Source of the DNA: Streptomyces sp. Z26
GTDB lineage: Bacteria > Actinomycetota > Actinomycetes > Streptomycetales > Streptomycetaceae
Reading direction: 5' to 3'
DNA length: 64,000 nt
Assembly: GCF_003665095.1 (NCBI RefSeq)
Contig: NZ_RCHV01000002.1
Span: forward strand, 2,179,501-2,243,500
Each line of letters begins with the position of its first letter. Position 1 is the stretch's first letter. Position numbers and translations under genes: made by a program. This document shows, piece by piece, positions 51,240 through 60,468 of the stretch. The notes below the pieces were generated by a model. That model did not search any database. It was not told the DNA's origin and was given only the letters and a program-made list of their open reading frames with translations.

Positions 51240-54200
51240 ATGCAGATCCGTCTGACTGTCCTCGTGTCGCGTGGCGGCCAAGCCGCGGCGCGACCCTGCG
51301 ACGTGCTCGTGACCGCGCCGCCGGGCACCGTGCTCGCCGCCGTGACCGACTCCCTGGCGGCGACCGTCGCCGGAGCGACGGGCGGCGCCGCCGACGGCCC
51401 GTCACCCGGCGGCCAGGGCGCGCCGCCCGGACCCGGCGCGCACGACGCGGTGACCGTCCACCACGGCACGGAGCGGCTCGACCCGCAGCGCCGGGTGATC
51501 GGTGAACCGCCGCTGATAGACGGCGCGGTGCTCGCGCTGTACGGCCCCGCGGCGCCGCCGCCCGCGTCGGCGTACGGCCCGGCGAAGGCCCGGTTGCACG
51601 TCACCGCCGGGCCGGACGCGGGCGGCGTCCACCTGCTGCACGGCGGCGCGGTGCAGCTCGGCCGCTCCGCCGACGCGGACGTGGCGCTGGACGACCCCGA
51701 CGTGTCCCGGCTGCACTGCACGGTCACCGTCACCGACGGCGGCGCCGTCACCGTGACGGACCTCGCCTCCACCAACGGCACCAGCGTCGACGGCACCGCC
51801 GTCGACGGCCGCCCCGCGATGCTGCGCACCGGCGCGGTGTTACGGCTCGGGGAGTCGGCGGTCCGGCTGGAGGCGTCGCCGCCCGCCGCCGCGCCGCCCG
51901 CTTCCCTGCCGACCGTCCCGGACGGCGAGGGGCAGTTGCGGCTGGCGCCGGACGGCGCGCGGGACGAGGCGTACGGGACGGACGGCGGCGCGCACGGGCA
52001 CCGCGACGGACAGGACGACGACGGCCGCGCCCGCCGGGCGGGCGCACCGCCCGCCCGGCACGAGGCGGCGGCCCCGGGCGGGCCGGGCACCGCCTCCGCC
52101 CACGCGTACGCGCCGGTGGCCCCCTTCCCCGGCGAGGGCACCCGCGGCGCCGGGTGGGCCGGACCGCCGGACGCCGACGGCCGGGCGTACGGGCCGGGCT
52201 CCCGCACGGGCCCGGACGGCGGCGCGGACGACCAGCGCGCGCGGCGCGGGCGCGGGCTGGGCGCCTGGGCGCGGCGGCTGGCCGGACCCGGCGACGCGGA
52301 CGACGAGGGCGGCGCGGGCGGGCCGTACGGCGCCCGGACCAGCGGCCCCACCCCGGCCGAGACCGCCGCGTGGGACGCGCGTTGGCCGGACCCGGCGACC
52401 GTGCTGCTCACCGCGCTCGGCCCCGGCCCCCGGCTGTGGGAGCGCGGCCCGGACGACCCGGAGGCGCTGACCGTACGGCTGGGACGGGCGCACCGCAGCG
52501 ACGGTTCCGGCGGCCCGGTGACGCTGTGCCTGCCGGAGGAGGGCTCCGTCGGGCTGGCGGGCCCGCGCCCCCGGCTGGCCGCGCTGGCCCGCTCGGTGCT
52601 GGCGCAGCTCGCCGCGCTGCACGCGCCGGGCACGCTGGAGATCGTGCTGGTCTCGGCCGACCGCGGGCGGAGCGTGGCGAGCCGCACGGACGAGTGGGGC
52701 TGGCTCGGCTGGCTGCCGCACGTACGCCCCGGGCAGGGTCAGGACTGTCGGCTGCTGCTGGCGTACGACACCGAGCAGGCCGCCGCCCGTACCGCGGAGC
52801 TGGCCCGGCGGCTGGACGAGAGCGCGGCGGCACGGGCCGGGCGCGGCCCGGCGGGCGACGCGCCCCGGCGGCCGTACACGGTGCTCGTCGTCGACGGCGA
52901 CCCCGGCACCGCCGAGCTGCGCCGGTCCGTGACGCGGCTGGTGCGCGAGGGCCCGGCCGCGGGGGTGCACGTGCTGTGCCTCGCCGACACCGCGCCCGCC
53001 TCCCCCACCTCGCCGCTGGCGGCGACGGTGGAGTCGGCCCGCGCGGTCGCGCCGCCGTTCGCCGCCTGCGCCACGCTGGCGCTGCTGAGCGGCGCGGTCG
53101 CGACGGCGGTACGGGTGGTGCGGCGGGCCCCGGCGGAGTCCGCGCCACCGGGTGGGACAGGCGCGGCGGGCGGCCCGGAGGGGCCCTCGCGGCGGGAGGC
53201 TCCGGACGAGGCGTACGCGCCCGCCGGACCCGGCATGGCGTACGGCGGCGGGTGCGGCGACGGCCTGGTGAACGGCACGATAGCGGCGATGGACGGCGTC
53301 TCCGGCGCCTGGGCGGAGCGGTTCGCGCGGGCGCTGGCGCCCCTGCGCGAGGCCGAGCCGGCGGGCGGCGGCGGGGACGCCCGCGCGCGGGCGCTCGGCA
53401 GCGCGCTGCCGCAGAGCTGCCGCCTGCTCGACGAATTGGGACTGGCCCGCGCGACCCCGGCGGCGGTGCTCGCCCGCTGGGGCGCGACCGGCGCCACGGG
53501 CGGCAACACGAGCGGCGCCGCGACCGGCCGCGCCCCGCTGGTCCTCGGCGCCGGACCGCGCGGCACCGTGGGCACGGACCTGGCGGCGGACCGCGGGCAC
53601 GCCACGGTCACCGGCCCGCCCGGTTCCGGGCGCACCGAGCTGCTCCGCGCCGTCGCCGCCTCCCTCTCCGCCGGGGAACGCCCCGACCGGCTGGGCCTCG
53701 TCCTCGTCGACGGCGGGGGCGGCGCGCGCGACGGCGGGCTCCGGGTCTGCGCCGACCTGCCGCACGTCACCTCGTACCTCACGACGGGCGACCCGGTGCG
53801 CATGCGGGAGTTCGCGCAGGCGCTGAGCGGCGAGCTGAAGCGCCGCGCGGAGCTGGTCGGGGAGCACGGCACGTACGAGGACCTCGTACGGGACGCCGCG
53901 CCCCCCGGCTCCGGTCGGGACGCGGCACGGGGGCGGAGACCCGCGACCGGGCACGGCGCGACGGGCGACGGGCCCGCGGAGCACGGCACTTCGGGCCAGA
54001 CGGCTTCGGGCCGGGCGGCCCCGGGCCAGGGCGATTCCGGCCAGGGCCCGGCCGGGCACGCGCGCACGGACGCGCGGAGCACGGACGCGCGGATCGTGGC
54101 GCCGCGGCGGCCGGTGGAGGGCGACCTCGGCCCGTCGCGCGTACGGCCCGCGGCGCCCGCCGACGGCGCGGGGCCGGGCCCGGCGGCGGGGCCGCCGCCC

Positions 54201-54860
54201 CGGCTGGTGGTCCTCGTGGACGACGTCGACGCGCTCGTCGACCCCGGCCTGGGCGACCCCGGCCGCCCGGCGGCGGGTTCCGTGGTGCGCGCGCTGGAGT
54301 CGGTGGCGCGGGACGGCGTACGGCTCGGGGTGCACCTCGTCACGGCGTCCGGGCGGCCGGACCGCACCGGCCGGAGCGTCCTCGGCCGGGACGCCGCCGT
54401 ACGGGTCGAGCTGGCCGGGCGGGACGGCGAGGAGGCGACGCCGGGCCGGGGCCTGGTGCGGCTGCCCGACGGCAGCGCGATCCCGTTCCAGGCGGGGCGG
54501 GTGACGGGCCGCATCCCCCGTACGGCCACGGTCCGCCCCACGGTGGTGCCGCTGGACTGGGCGCGCCTGGGCGACCCGCCGACGCGGCGGCCCGTACGGG
54601 AGCTGGGGAACGGACCGACGGACCTGGCGTTGCTCGCGAGCGCGATGGAGCGGGCGGCGAAGTCCCTGGGTACGGCGGCGGGTTCGCCCGGCGCGGCGGG
54701 TACGGCGAGCCCCGCGGGCGGGTCCGGGCCCGAGGGCCCCGGCACGGGCACGGCCGGGCGCGGTGAGCCGGGGCGGGACGCGGCGCGCGGCACGGGCGGC
54801 GGGTCCGGTGGCGCGGCCGAACCGGGCCTGGCGCGCAGCCGCTCCCGCTCGACGCGGTGA
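51240..54860 (+). CDS. FHA domain protein with FtsK/SpoIIIE-like ATPase region
   Basis: 1206 residues from the ATG at 51240 (GGGAGGGGCCG upstream). An N-terminal ubiquitin-like/EsaB-type beta region (residues 1-90), then a FHA domain at about 138-190 (LGRSADADVALDDPDVSRLH, DLASTNGTSVDG) that should bind phosphothreonine. A first FtsK-like region around 420-630 is without a P-loop, and a second at about 770-1100 has TGPPGSGRTELLRAV (792-799, Arg where Lys is expected), LVVLVDDVDALVD (Walker B-like, 989-1001) and sensor region. Layout resembles EccC/FtsK-type motors of type VII secretion. Acidic, Gly/Ala-rich linkers of low complexity fill about 300 residues. No membrane segments. Located divergent from pkaA, so it may be a reader of its phosphorylation. 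Confidence 0.88.
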   Translation: MQIRLTVLVSRGGQAAARPCDVLVTAPPGTVLAAVTDSLAATVAGATGGAADGPSPGGQGAPPGPGAHDAVTVHHGTERLDPQRRVIGEPPLIDGAVLALYGPAAPPPASAYGPAKARLHVTAGPDAGGVHLLHGGAVQLGRSADADVALDDPDVSRLHCTVTVTDGGAVTVTDLASTNGTSVDGTAVDGRPAMLRTGAVLRLGESAVRLEASPPAAAPPASLPTVPDGEGQLRLAPDGARDEAYGTDGGAHGHRDGQDDDGRARRAGAPPARHEAAAPGGPGTASAHAYAPVAPFPGEGTRGAGWAGPPDADGRAYGPGSRTGPDGGADDQRARRGRGLGAWARRLAGPGDADDEGGAGGPYGARTSGPTPAETAAWDARWPDPATVLLTALGPGPRLWERGPDDPEALTVRLGRAHRSDGSGGPVTLCLPEEGSVGLAGPRPRLAALARSVLAQLAALHAPGTLEIVLVSADRGRSVASRTDEWGWLGWLPHVRPGQGQDCRLLLAYDTEQAAARTAELARRLDESAAARAGRGPAGDAPRRPYTVLVVDGDPGTAELRRSVTRLVREGPAAGVHVLCLADTAPASPTSPLAATVESARAVAPPFAACATLALLSGAVATAVRVVRRAPAESAPPGGTGAAGGPEGPSRREAPDEAYAPAGPGMAYGGGCGDGLVNGTIAAMDGVSGAWAERFARALAPLREAEPAGGGGDARARALGSALPQSCRLLDELGLARATPAAVLARWGATGATGGNTSGAATGRAPLVLGAGPRGTVGTDLAADRGHATVTGPPGSGRTELLRAVAASLSAGERPDRLGLVLVDGGGGARDGGLRVCADLPHVTSYLTTGDPVRMREFAQALSGELKRRAELVGEHGTYEDLVRDAAPPGSGRDAARGRRPATGHGATGDGPAEHGTSGQTASGRAAPGQGDSGQGPAGHARTDARSTDARIVAPRRPVEGDLGPSRVRPAAPADGAGPGPAAGPPPRLVVLVDDVDALVDPGLGDPGRPAAGSVVRALESVARDGVRLGVHLVTASGRPDRTGRSVLGRDAAVRVELAGRDGEEATPGRGLVRLPDGSAIPFQAGRVTGRIPRTATVRPTVVPLDWARLGDPPTRRPVRELGNGPTDLALLASAMERAAKSLGTAAGSPGAAGTASPAGGSGPEGPGTGTAGRGEPGRDAARGTGGGSGGAAEPGLARSRSRSTR

Positions 54861-54944
54861 CGCCGGGCCCGGCGACCCCGACGCGGTGACCCCGACCCCG
54901 TGACGGCGCGCGGCCCCCGTCCCCGGGGGCCGCCGCCCGCCGCG

Positions 54945-57404
54945 CTACAGCGTCTCGCTGAGCGAGTCCGCCAGCCGCCGCCGCGACACCCGTGCCGCCG
55001 GTACGAGCGACGCCGCCGCCGCGCCCACCACGGCCGCCACCCCCAGCCCTGTGAGCGTCCACGGCGCGGGCAGCTGCGCGATGCCCGCGCCCATGCCGCT
55101 CACCCGCCCCTGCGTGTCGATCAGCCAGCCGCTGAGCAGCACCCCCGTACCCGTCCCGGCCACCGTCGCCGCCAGCGTCAGGAACGCGGTGGACGCGACG
55201 ACCACCGCGCTCACCTGACGCGGCGTCAGCCCGACGGCGCGCAGGGCGAGCAGGTCGCGGCCCCGGTCCCGTACGCACGCGCCGACCGCCGTCAGCAGCT
55301 CCGTGAGGACGATCAGCGCGAGGACCCCGATCATCCCGGCGATGGCCCACCGGGCGGGCGTGAGGCCGTCGGCGGGGTTGGGCACCTCGGTGATCTCCAG
55401 GCCGCCGTCGACCCCGTCGCCCAGTTCGGCGCCGACCGCGCGGGGGTCGGCGCCGGGCCGCAGCTCCAGCAGGGAGAAGTCCTGGCGCAGCCCCGGGTCG
55501 CGTTCGCGGAGGGTGTCGAGGGTGGTGGAGACGACGCGCCCGCCCTCGGTCGGCTCCAGGTTGCGGCCGACGAGGTGCAGGATCTGCGGGCGGCCCTCGA
55601 CCGTCATCCGCACCCAGTCCCCGACGTCGGCCTGGAGCAGGTCGAGCAGCCCCTCCCCCGCGACCGCCTCGTCGGGTCCGGTCGGGCGGCGGCCCTCGGC
55701 CAGCGCGAACGGGTACGGGTCGGCGGCCGTGCCGACGCCGCGCAGCGTGATGGTGCCCGTCTGGCCGGGGACGAGCGCGTCGACCTCGGTGCTGGGGTGG
55801 ACGGCCCGGACGTCGGGGTGCGCGGCGAGGCGGCGCCGGTCGGCGCGTTCGCCGTCGCGCGCGTCCCGTTCGCCGTGGTGGGCGTCCCGCGCGTCGTACG
55901 TGCCGCGCGCGGAGAGCGCGGCGGGCAGGCCGACCTCCTCGGGGTGGCTCTCGAAGCGGTCGATGGTGGCCCACACGCTGAGCGCCACGGTGATCAGCAT
56001 CAGCGGTACGGCCAGCCGCAGCACCGACGTCGCCGCGCGGGCCCGGCGCGGGAAGGCGCTGCGCCAGCCGAGCAGCAGCGTCGACGACCCGGCGAGGGCC
56101 AGCGCCCGGCGGGTGGCGCGGGACATCGGCCGTACCGCCGGGGGCGCGACCCGTACGGCGGGGACCGGCGGCACCCGCCCCGCCCGCCAGGCGGCGAGCC
56201 CCGCGGTGACCGCGATGAGCAGGACGGCCCCGGCGGGCAGGCCGAGCAACAGCGCGAGGTGGCCGGGGAGTTGCTGCCACACGGCGACGGCCTCACCGAT
56301 CTGCCCGGGGACGTGCGGGCCGACGGCGAGGAGGGTGCCGGTGCCGAGGGCGACGGCCAGTACGGCCATCGCGACGTGCTGGATGAGCAGCGAGCCGACG
56401 AGCTGGGCGGGCGTGAAGCCGATCGCCTTGAGCATGGAGATGTCGCGCAGCTGACCCCGTACGCGGGTGCTGATCGCGCCGGACGCCACCAGCGCCCCGG
56501 CCAGCAGCGCGCCGAGGCCGAAGACCCCGAACACGAGGCCCAGCAGCCGGTACCCGCCCTCCGCGTCGGCCCGCGCCTCCTGCCACTTGGTGACGTTGGT
56601 GACCTGGTCCGAGCCGAGTTCGGTGACCGCGCGCTGGACGACGAAGTCGGTGTCGCCGGGGTCACCGAGCCGCAGCCCGACGGTCTGGCCCCGGCTCTTG
56701 CGCTCGGTGGTGTCGAGCGTGCGGGGCAGGACCCAGCCGACGCCGGGTTCCTCGCCGGGGCGGTAGTGCGGTTCGGCGGTCTCGGCCACGCCGACGACCT
56801 CCAGCGTCCGGGACGAGCCGCCACGGCCGGGGAACGTGAGCGTGTCACCGGGCTCGGCCCACATGGCCTCCGCGAGGGACTCCTCCAGCACGATGCCGTC
56901 GTACGCGGAGCCCTGGCCGCGCGCGCCCTCACCCCGTACGCCCTCGTCCCGTACGTCCCCGGCGCCGCCGCGCCCGCCCGTGCCGCCGCCGTCCGGGGCG
57001 GAGGCGTCCGCCGGGGTGTCCTCCAGCCAGTCCCCGGACAGCAGTTGGGGACCGGCGACGTCCGGCGGGGCGCCCGCGTCCGCCGCCCGCATCTCGACCA
57101 TCGCGCGCACGCCGCGGAACTCCACCGTCGTACGGGCGGTGCGGAACGGCCCCGACACCCCCGTCACCTCGTCCAGCCGCGACAGCCCCGCGGTGTCCGT
57201 ACCGGCGCTGGTGCTCAGCCAGACGTGCGCGCCGCGGGTCTGGGTGAAGATCCGCTCCCAGGGGTTGGTGGCGTAGCTGAACAGCGCGGCGGCGAGCAGC
57301 AGCGAGGCGATGACCCCGGCGGTGGCCAGCACGCTGAACAGCGCCTGCCCCCGGTTCGCGCGCAGGTCGGCGTGGGTCCAGCGCAGGGTGGCGCGTACGG
57401 TCAT
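54945..57404 (-). CDS. ABC transporter permease, FtsX/MacB type (double)
   Basis: 819 residues; ATG overlaps the ATPase stop. Two FtsX-like repeats each with an N-terminal membrane segment, large outer domain and three membrane segments: (i) ALFSVLATAGVIASLLLAAA plus the segments around residue 365-480, and (ii) SVLRLAVPLMLITVALSVWA and the last three near residue 690-800 ending SRRRLADSLSETL. The outer domains carry HYRPGEEPGV and DVGDWVRMTVEGRP. This layout exports lipids, peptides or lipoproteins (LolCDE/MacB-like). It is coupled to the ATPase and regulated by a PadR gene, so a stress-induced efflux role is likely; substrate unknown. Confidence 0.9.
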   Translation of the reverse strand: MTVRATLRWTHADLRANRGQALFSVLATAGVIASLLLAAALFSYATNPWERIFTQTRGAHVWLSTSAGTDTAGLSRLDEVTGVSGPFRTARTTVEFRGVRAMVEMRAADAGAPPDVAGPQLLSGDWLEDTPADASAPDGGGTGGRGGAGDVRDEGVRGEGARGQGSAYDGIVLEESLAEAMWAEPGDTLTFPGRGGSSRTLEVVGVAETAEPHYRPGEEPGVGWVLPRTLDTTERKSRGQTVGLRLGDPGDTDFVVQRAVTELGSDQVTNVTKWQEARADAEGGYRLLGLVFGVFGLGALLAGALVASGAISTRVRGQLRDISMLKAIGFTPAQLVGSLLIQHVAMAVLAVALGTGTLLAVGPHVPGQIGEAVAVWQQLPGHLALLLGLPAGAVLLIAVTAGLAAWRAGRVPPVPAVRVAPPAVRPMSRATRRALALAGSSTLLLGWRSAFPRRARAATSVLRLAVPLMLITVALSVWATIDRFESHPEEVGLPAALSARGTYDARDAHHGERDARDGERADRRRLAAHPDVRAVHPSTEVDALVPGQTGTITLRGVGTAADPYPFALAEGRRPTGPDEAVAGEGLLDLLQADVGDWVRMTVEGRPQILHLVGRNLEPTEGGRVVSTTLDTLRERDPGLRQDFSLLELRPGADPRAVGAELGDGVDGGLEITEVPNPADGLTPARWAIAGMIGVLALIVLTELLTAVGACVRDRGRDLLALRAVGLTPRQVSAVVVASTAFLTLAATVAGTGTGVLLSGWLIDTQGRVSGMGAGIAQLPAPWTLTGLGVAAVVGAAAASLVPAARVSRRRLADSLSETL

Positions 57405-58207
57405 GGGTCGAGTTCCAGCACGCCCGACACCCCGCCGTACGGGCTGGCCGACCTGCCGCCGAGGTCCGCGTCGTCCGCGATCCGGCCGTCGAAGAAGCTG
57501 ATCACCCGGTCCGCGGCGCTGGCCATCCGCGCGTCGTGGGTGACCATCAGGATGGTCTGGCCGGTGCGGTGGAAGGCCGACAGCAGCCGCAGCACCTCGC
57601 GGGTGCCGGTGCTGTCGAGGCTGCCCGCGGGTTCGTCCGCGAGCAGCAGGCTGGGCTTGTTGACGAGGGCACGGGCGAGGGCGACGCGCTGCTGCTCGCC
57701 GCCGGACAGCTCGTACGGCATGGCCCGTTCCTTGCCCGCCATGCGCAGCCGCTCCAGCAGCTCCGTACGGGAGTCGCGCGCGGCGCGCGGGGAGGCGCCC
57801 GCGAGCAGGGCGGGCAGCTCGATGTTGTCCGCGACGGTCAGGTTCGACACGAGGTTGAAGAACTGGAAGACGACGCCGATGCCGCCGCGCCGCAGCACCG
57901 CCCAACGGGCCTCGCTGAGCCCGTCCACGCGGCGGCCGTCGATCCAGATGCGCCCGCTGTCGGGCCGCTGGAGGCCGCCGAGCAGGTGCAGGAGCGTGGA
58001 CTTCCCGGCGCCGGAGGGGCCGGTCACGGCGACGAACTCGCCGCGTTCCACGCGGAGTCCGACGCCGCGCACCGCCCGTACGGGGGTGCCCTCGCCGTGG
58101 TGGGTCTTCGTCAGCCCCTCGGCGCGGACGATCGCGTCGCCGCCGCCACCGGCCGTACCGCCCGGGTCCGTCCCGCCGGGGGCGGCCGGGGGTTCGTCAG
58201 CGGTCAT
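57401..58207 (-). CDS. ABC transporter ATP-binding protein (LolD/MacB type)
   Basis: 268 residues, ATG. Walker A GPSGAGKST, Q-loop VVFQFFNL, signature [15 protein letters not shown], Walker B LLLADEPAGSLD, switch His VTHDARM. N-terminal 25 residues are Gly/Pro-rich. It powers the FtsX-type permease encoded downstream with a four-base overlap. The PadR regulator gene ends 39 bases before its start codon, so the three form one operon. Confidence 0.95.
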   Translation of the reverse strand: MTADEPPAAPGGTDPGGTAGGGGDAIVRAEGLTKTHHGEGTPVRAVRGVGLRVERGEFVAVTGPSGAGKSTLLHLLGGLQRPDSGRIWIDGRRVDGLSEARWAVLRRGGIGVVFQFFNLVSNLTVADNIELPALLAGASPRAARDSRTELLERLRMAGKERAMPYELSGGEQQRVALARALVNKPSLLLADEPAGSLDSTGTREVLRLLSAFHRTGQTILMVTHDARMASAADRVISFFDGRIADDADLGGRSASPYGGVSGVLELDP

Positions 58208-58245
58208 GCGCCCTCATTCCGCGGCTCGCGCCCGCTCGTTCCGGC

Positions 58246-58761
58246 TCATTCCAGCTCCTCCTGGCAGCGTTCCAGCCAGTCGAGGTCGGCCTGCAGGTGC
58301 AGTATCGCGCCCTCGATCAGCAGCTGGGAGATCCGGTGGTCCTCCTCGCCCCCGTCGTCGGCCGTGCTGAGGCGCGACAACTGCCGCATGGTGTTGAGGT
58401 ACTGCCGCCGCTGCCGGTTGATCAGCGCGATCCGGTCGGCCATCCCGGTGTGCGAGGCGAGTGCGAGTTTCATGAAGAACTCGTCCCGTACGCGGGGCTC
58501 CTCCGTCGTCTCCTCGAACCACGCGAGTACGGCCTCCCGCCCGGCGTCGGTCAGCACGTAGATGCGCTTGTTGGGCCGGCTGGCCTGCTCGACGTCCTCG
58601 CCCGCGATCAGGCCCGCCTTCTCCAGGCGTCCCAGGGTGACGTAGATCTGGCCGACGTTGGGCTGAGGGTACGCCGTGCCCAGGAGCTTCTCAAGGTGCT
58701 GCTTCAGCTCGTAGCCGTGGGCGGGGCCGCGCGCGAGGAGGGCAAGGAGCGGCAGACGCAA
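58246..58761 (-). CDS. PadR family transcriptional regulator
   Basis: 171 residues, TTG start with GGAGGAG upstream. PadR winged helix: LPLLALLARGPAHGYELKQHLEK, NVGQIYVTLGRLEKAGLIAGE, RIYVLTDAGREAVLAWFEE, then a helical C-terminal dimerisation domain (Vir_act_alpha_C) ending WLERCQEELE. It leads the operon with the exporter genes and is therefore expected to repress them and be relieved by their substrate. The upstream region (58762-58960) holds GATACT and TATATA elements, probably promoters of both padR and the sugar-binding protein gene transcribed the other way. Confidence 0.92.
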   Translation of the reverse strand: MRLPLLALLARGPAHGYELKQHLEKLLGTAYPQPNVGQIYVTLGRLEKAGLIAGEDVEQASRPNKRIYVLTDAGREAVLAWFEETTEEPRVRDEFFMKLALASHTGMADRIALINRQRRQYLNTMRQLSRLSTADDGGEEDHRISQLLIEGAILHLQADLDWLERCQEELE

Positions 58762-58964
58762 GCGCGCTCTCCTCCTCCTGTTTCCGGTGGCCGTGGGGGT
58801 GTCCCTCGGCTCGCCGTCGAGCCGGGCGCGAGGCGGCGTGCGGACGCGTCAGCCCGCCCCCCGGCGCCGCTCATCGCGTCTAGTATCGCCCATGCCTAAC
58901 GGGTATATATGAGCCCCAGACACCGGGGCAAGGAACCCTTTGCCGATGCACGAGGAGGCAAAGA

Positions 58965-60227
58965 ATGCGCTGGACGCGGGCTGCCGGACGCGGCCTGCTG
59001 GCCGCCGTCGTGGTCCTGTCCGGATACGCCGGATTCACGCCGCAGCCCGTCGGGGCCGCCGACCGGGGCCCGTTGACGCTGGTCACGGCGGACGACCTGA
59101 CGCAGTACCTGAAGCCGGTGCTGGACGACTGGAACGCGGACCACCCCGACCAGCAGGTCGAGTTGGTCGAACTGCCCGAGTCCGCCGACGAGTCCCGCTC
59201 GCAGCTGATCACCGAGCTGCGGTCGGGCAGCAGCCGCTACGACGTGCTGAACATCGACGTCTCCTGGACGTCCGAGTTCGCCGCGGCAGGCTGGATCTCG
59301 CCCCTCGAACGGGACCGTTTCGCGCTGGACGCGTTCCTGCGGCCGGTGGTGGACACCGGCACGTTCGACCACCGGCTGTACGCCGTCCCGTACGTCACCA
59401 ACGCCGGGCTCCTCTACTACCGCAAGGACGTGCTCGACCGCGAGCACGAACGCCCCCCGCGCACCTGGGACGAACTGGCCCGGCTCGCCCGTACGGTCGC
59501 CCCCCGGCACGGACTCGACGGCTACGCCGGGCAGTTCCTGCCGTACGAGGGGCTGACCGCGAACGTCACCGAGGCCGTGCTGTCGTCCGGCGGCTCGCTC
59601 CTCGCGGACGAGGGCGCGCGGGTCACCGTGGACGGGCACGCGCGCCAGGCGCTGGAGTTCCTCGCGCGGGGCGTACGGGAGGGCTGGATTCCGCGGGCGG
59701 CGCTGGACTACAAGGAGGAGGAGTCCCGGAAGGCGTTCCAGGACGGGAAGCTGCTGTTCCTGCGGAACTGGCCGTACGTGCACGCGCTCGCGGGCGGCGC
59801 CGGGTCGCGGGTGGCGGACCGGTTCGGGACCGTGCCGCTGCCGGGGCCGCACGGGCCGGGCACAAGCGTGCTCGGCGGCTCGAACCTGGCGGTCAACTCC
59901 CGGTCCCGGCACCGGGAGTCGGCCGCGAAGCTGATCGCGTACCTGACCAGCGAGAAGGTGCAGCGACGCGTGCTCACGGAGGGCGGGTTGCCGCCCGTAC
60001 GCGCAGACCTCTATACCGATCCGGCCCTCGTGCGGGACCATCCCTATCTGCCGACCCTTCGGCAGAGCGTCCTGAGCGCGGCGCCGCGGACCAAAAGTCC
60101 GCGCTACGACCAGGTGACACTCGCCGTACAGGCGGTCACCGACGACGTGCTGGCGCTCCGGCAGACACCGGGGCAGGCCGTCGACCGGCTGCGGCGTGAG
60201 CTGGAGGAGATCGCCCGCCGGGGCTGA
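58965..60227 (+). CDS. Extracellular solute-binding protein, non-lipoprotein
   Basis: 420 residues, ATG with GAGGAGG upstream. Family-1 sugar-binding fold: TADDLTQYLKPVLDDWNADHP, SSRYDVLNIDVSWTSEFAAAGW, AVPYVTNAGLLYYRKDVL, GSNLAVNSRSRH and a C-terminal helical end. The signal peptide (GRGLLAAVVVLSGYAGFT) ends in PVGA-AD, an AxA-type Sec site, with no cysteine at the cleavage point, so it would not be lipid-anchored. That is odd for an importer component in a Gram-positive. It precedes an alpha-glucosidase gene and a second, lipidated binding protein. Glucoside specificity is inferred from neighbours. Confidence 0.88.
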   Translation: MRWTRAAGRGLLAAVVVLSGYAGFTPQPVGAADRGPLTLVTADDLTQYLKPVLDDWNADHPDQQVELVELPESADESRSQLITELRSGSSRYDVLNIDVSWTSEFAAAGWISPLERDRFALDAFLRPVVDTGTFDHRLYAVPYVTNAGLLYYRKDVLDREHERPPRTWDELARLARTVAPRHGLDGYAGQFLPYEGLTANVTEAVLSSGGSLLADEGARVTVDGHARQALEFLARGVREGWIPRAALDYKEEESRKAFQDGKLLFLRNWPYVHALAGGAGSRVADRFGTVPLPGPHGPGTSVLGGSNLAVNSRSRHRESAAKLIAYLTSEKVQRRVLTEGGLPPVRADLYTDPALVRDHPYLPTLRQSVLSAAPRTKSPRYDQVTLAVQAVTDDVLALRQTPGQAVDRLRRELEEIARRG

Positions 60228-60303
60228 TCCGGGCACGGGGCAGGGGCGTACGGCGGCGGGTGGACGGGCCCGTGGGGTGCGACGGCGAGCGGCCTACTTA
60301 TCA

Positions 60304-60402
60304 GTTAGGTAACTGCGGGGCAGTCAACGTCGGTCATTTAGGGGCATTACCTGAGGTGGCCTGTACCGCCGTTGACACGTGCTGGTCATCTCTACCTAAC
60401 AT
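60304..60402 (+). promoter_or_regulatory. Promoter region of the alpha-glucosidase gene with repeated TTAGGTA half-sites
   Basis: TTGACA (60372-60377) and TAACAT (60397-60402) form a plausible promoter, with a 19-base spacer. GTTAGGTAAC (60304-60313) and TACCTAAC (60393-60400, overlapping the -10) are inverted copies of one motif; weaker forms TTTAGG and TACCTGA occur between them (about 60337-60353). Likely operators of a sugar repressor. Confidence 0.5.
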
Positions 60403-60468
60403 GCATGCACTCGACGGCGAGTGATGGCCGTCACCCCTGCGCTCCTCCGACGAACAGGTCAGCGAACG

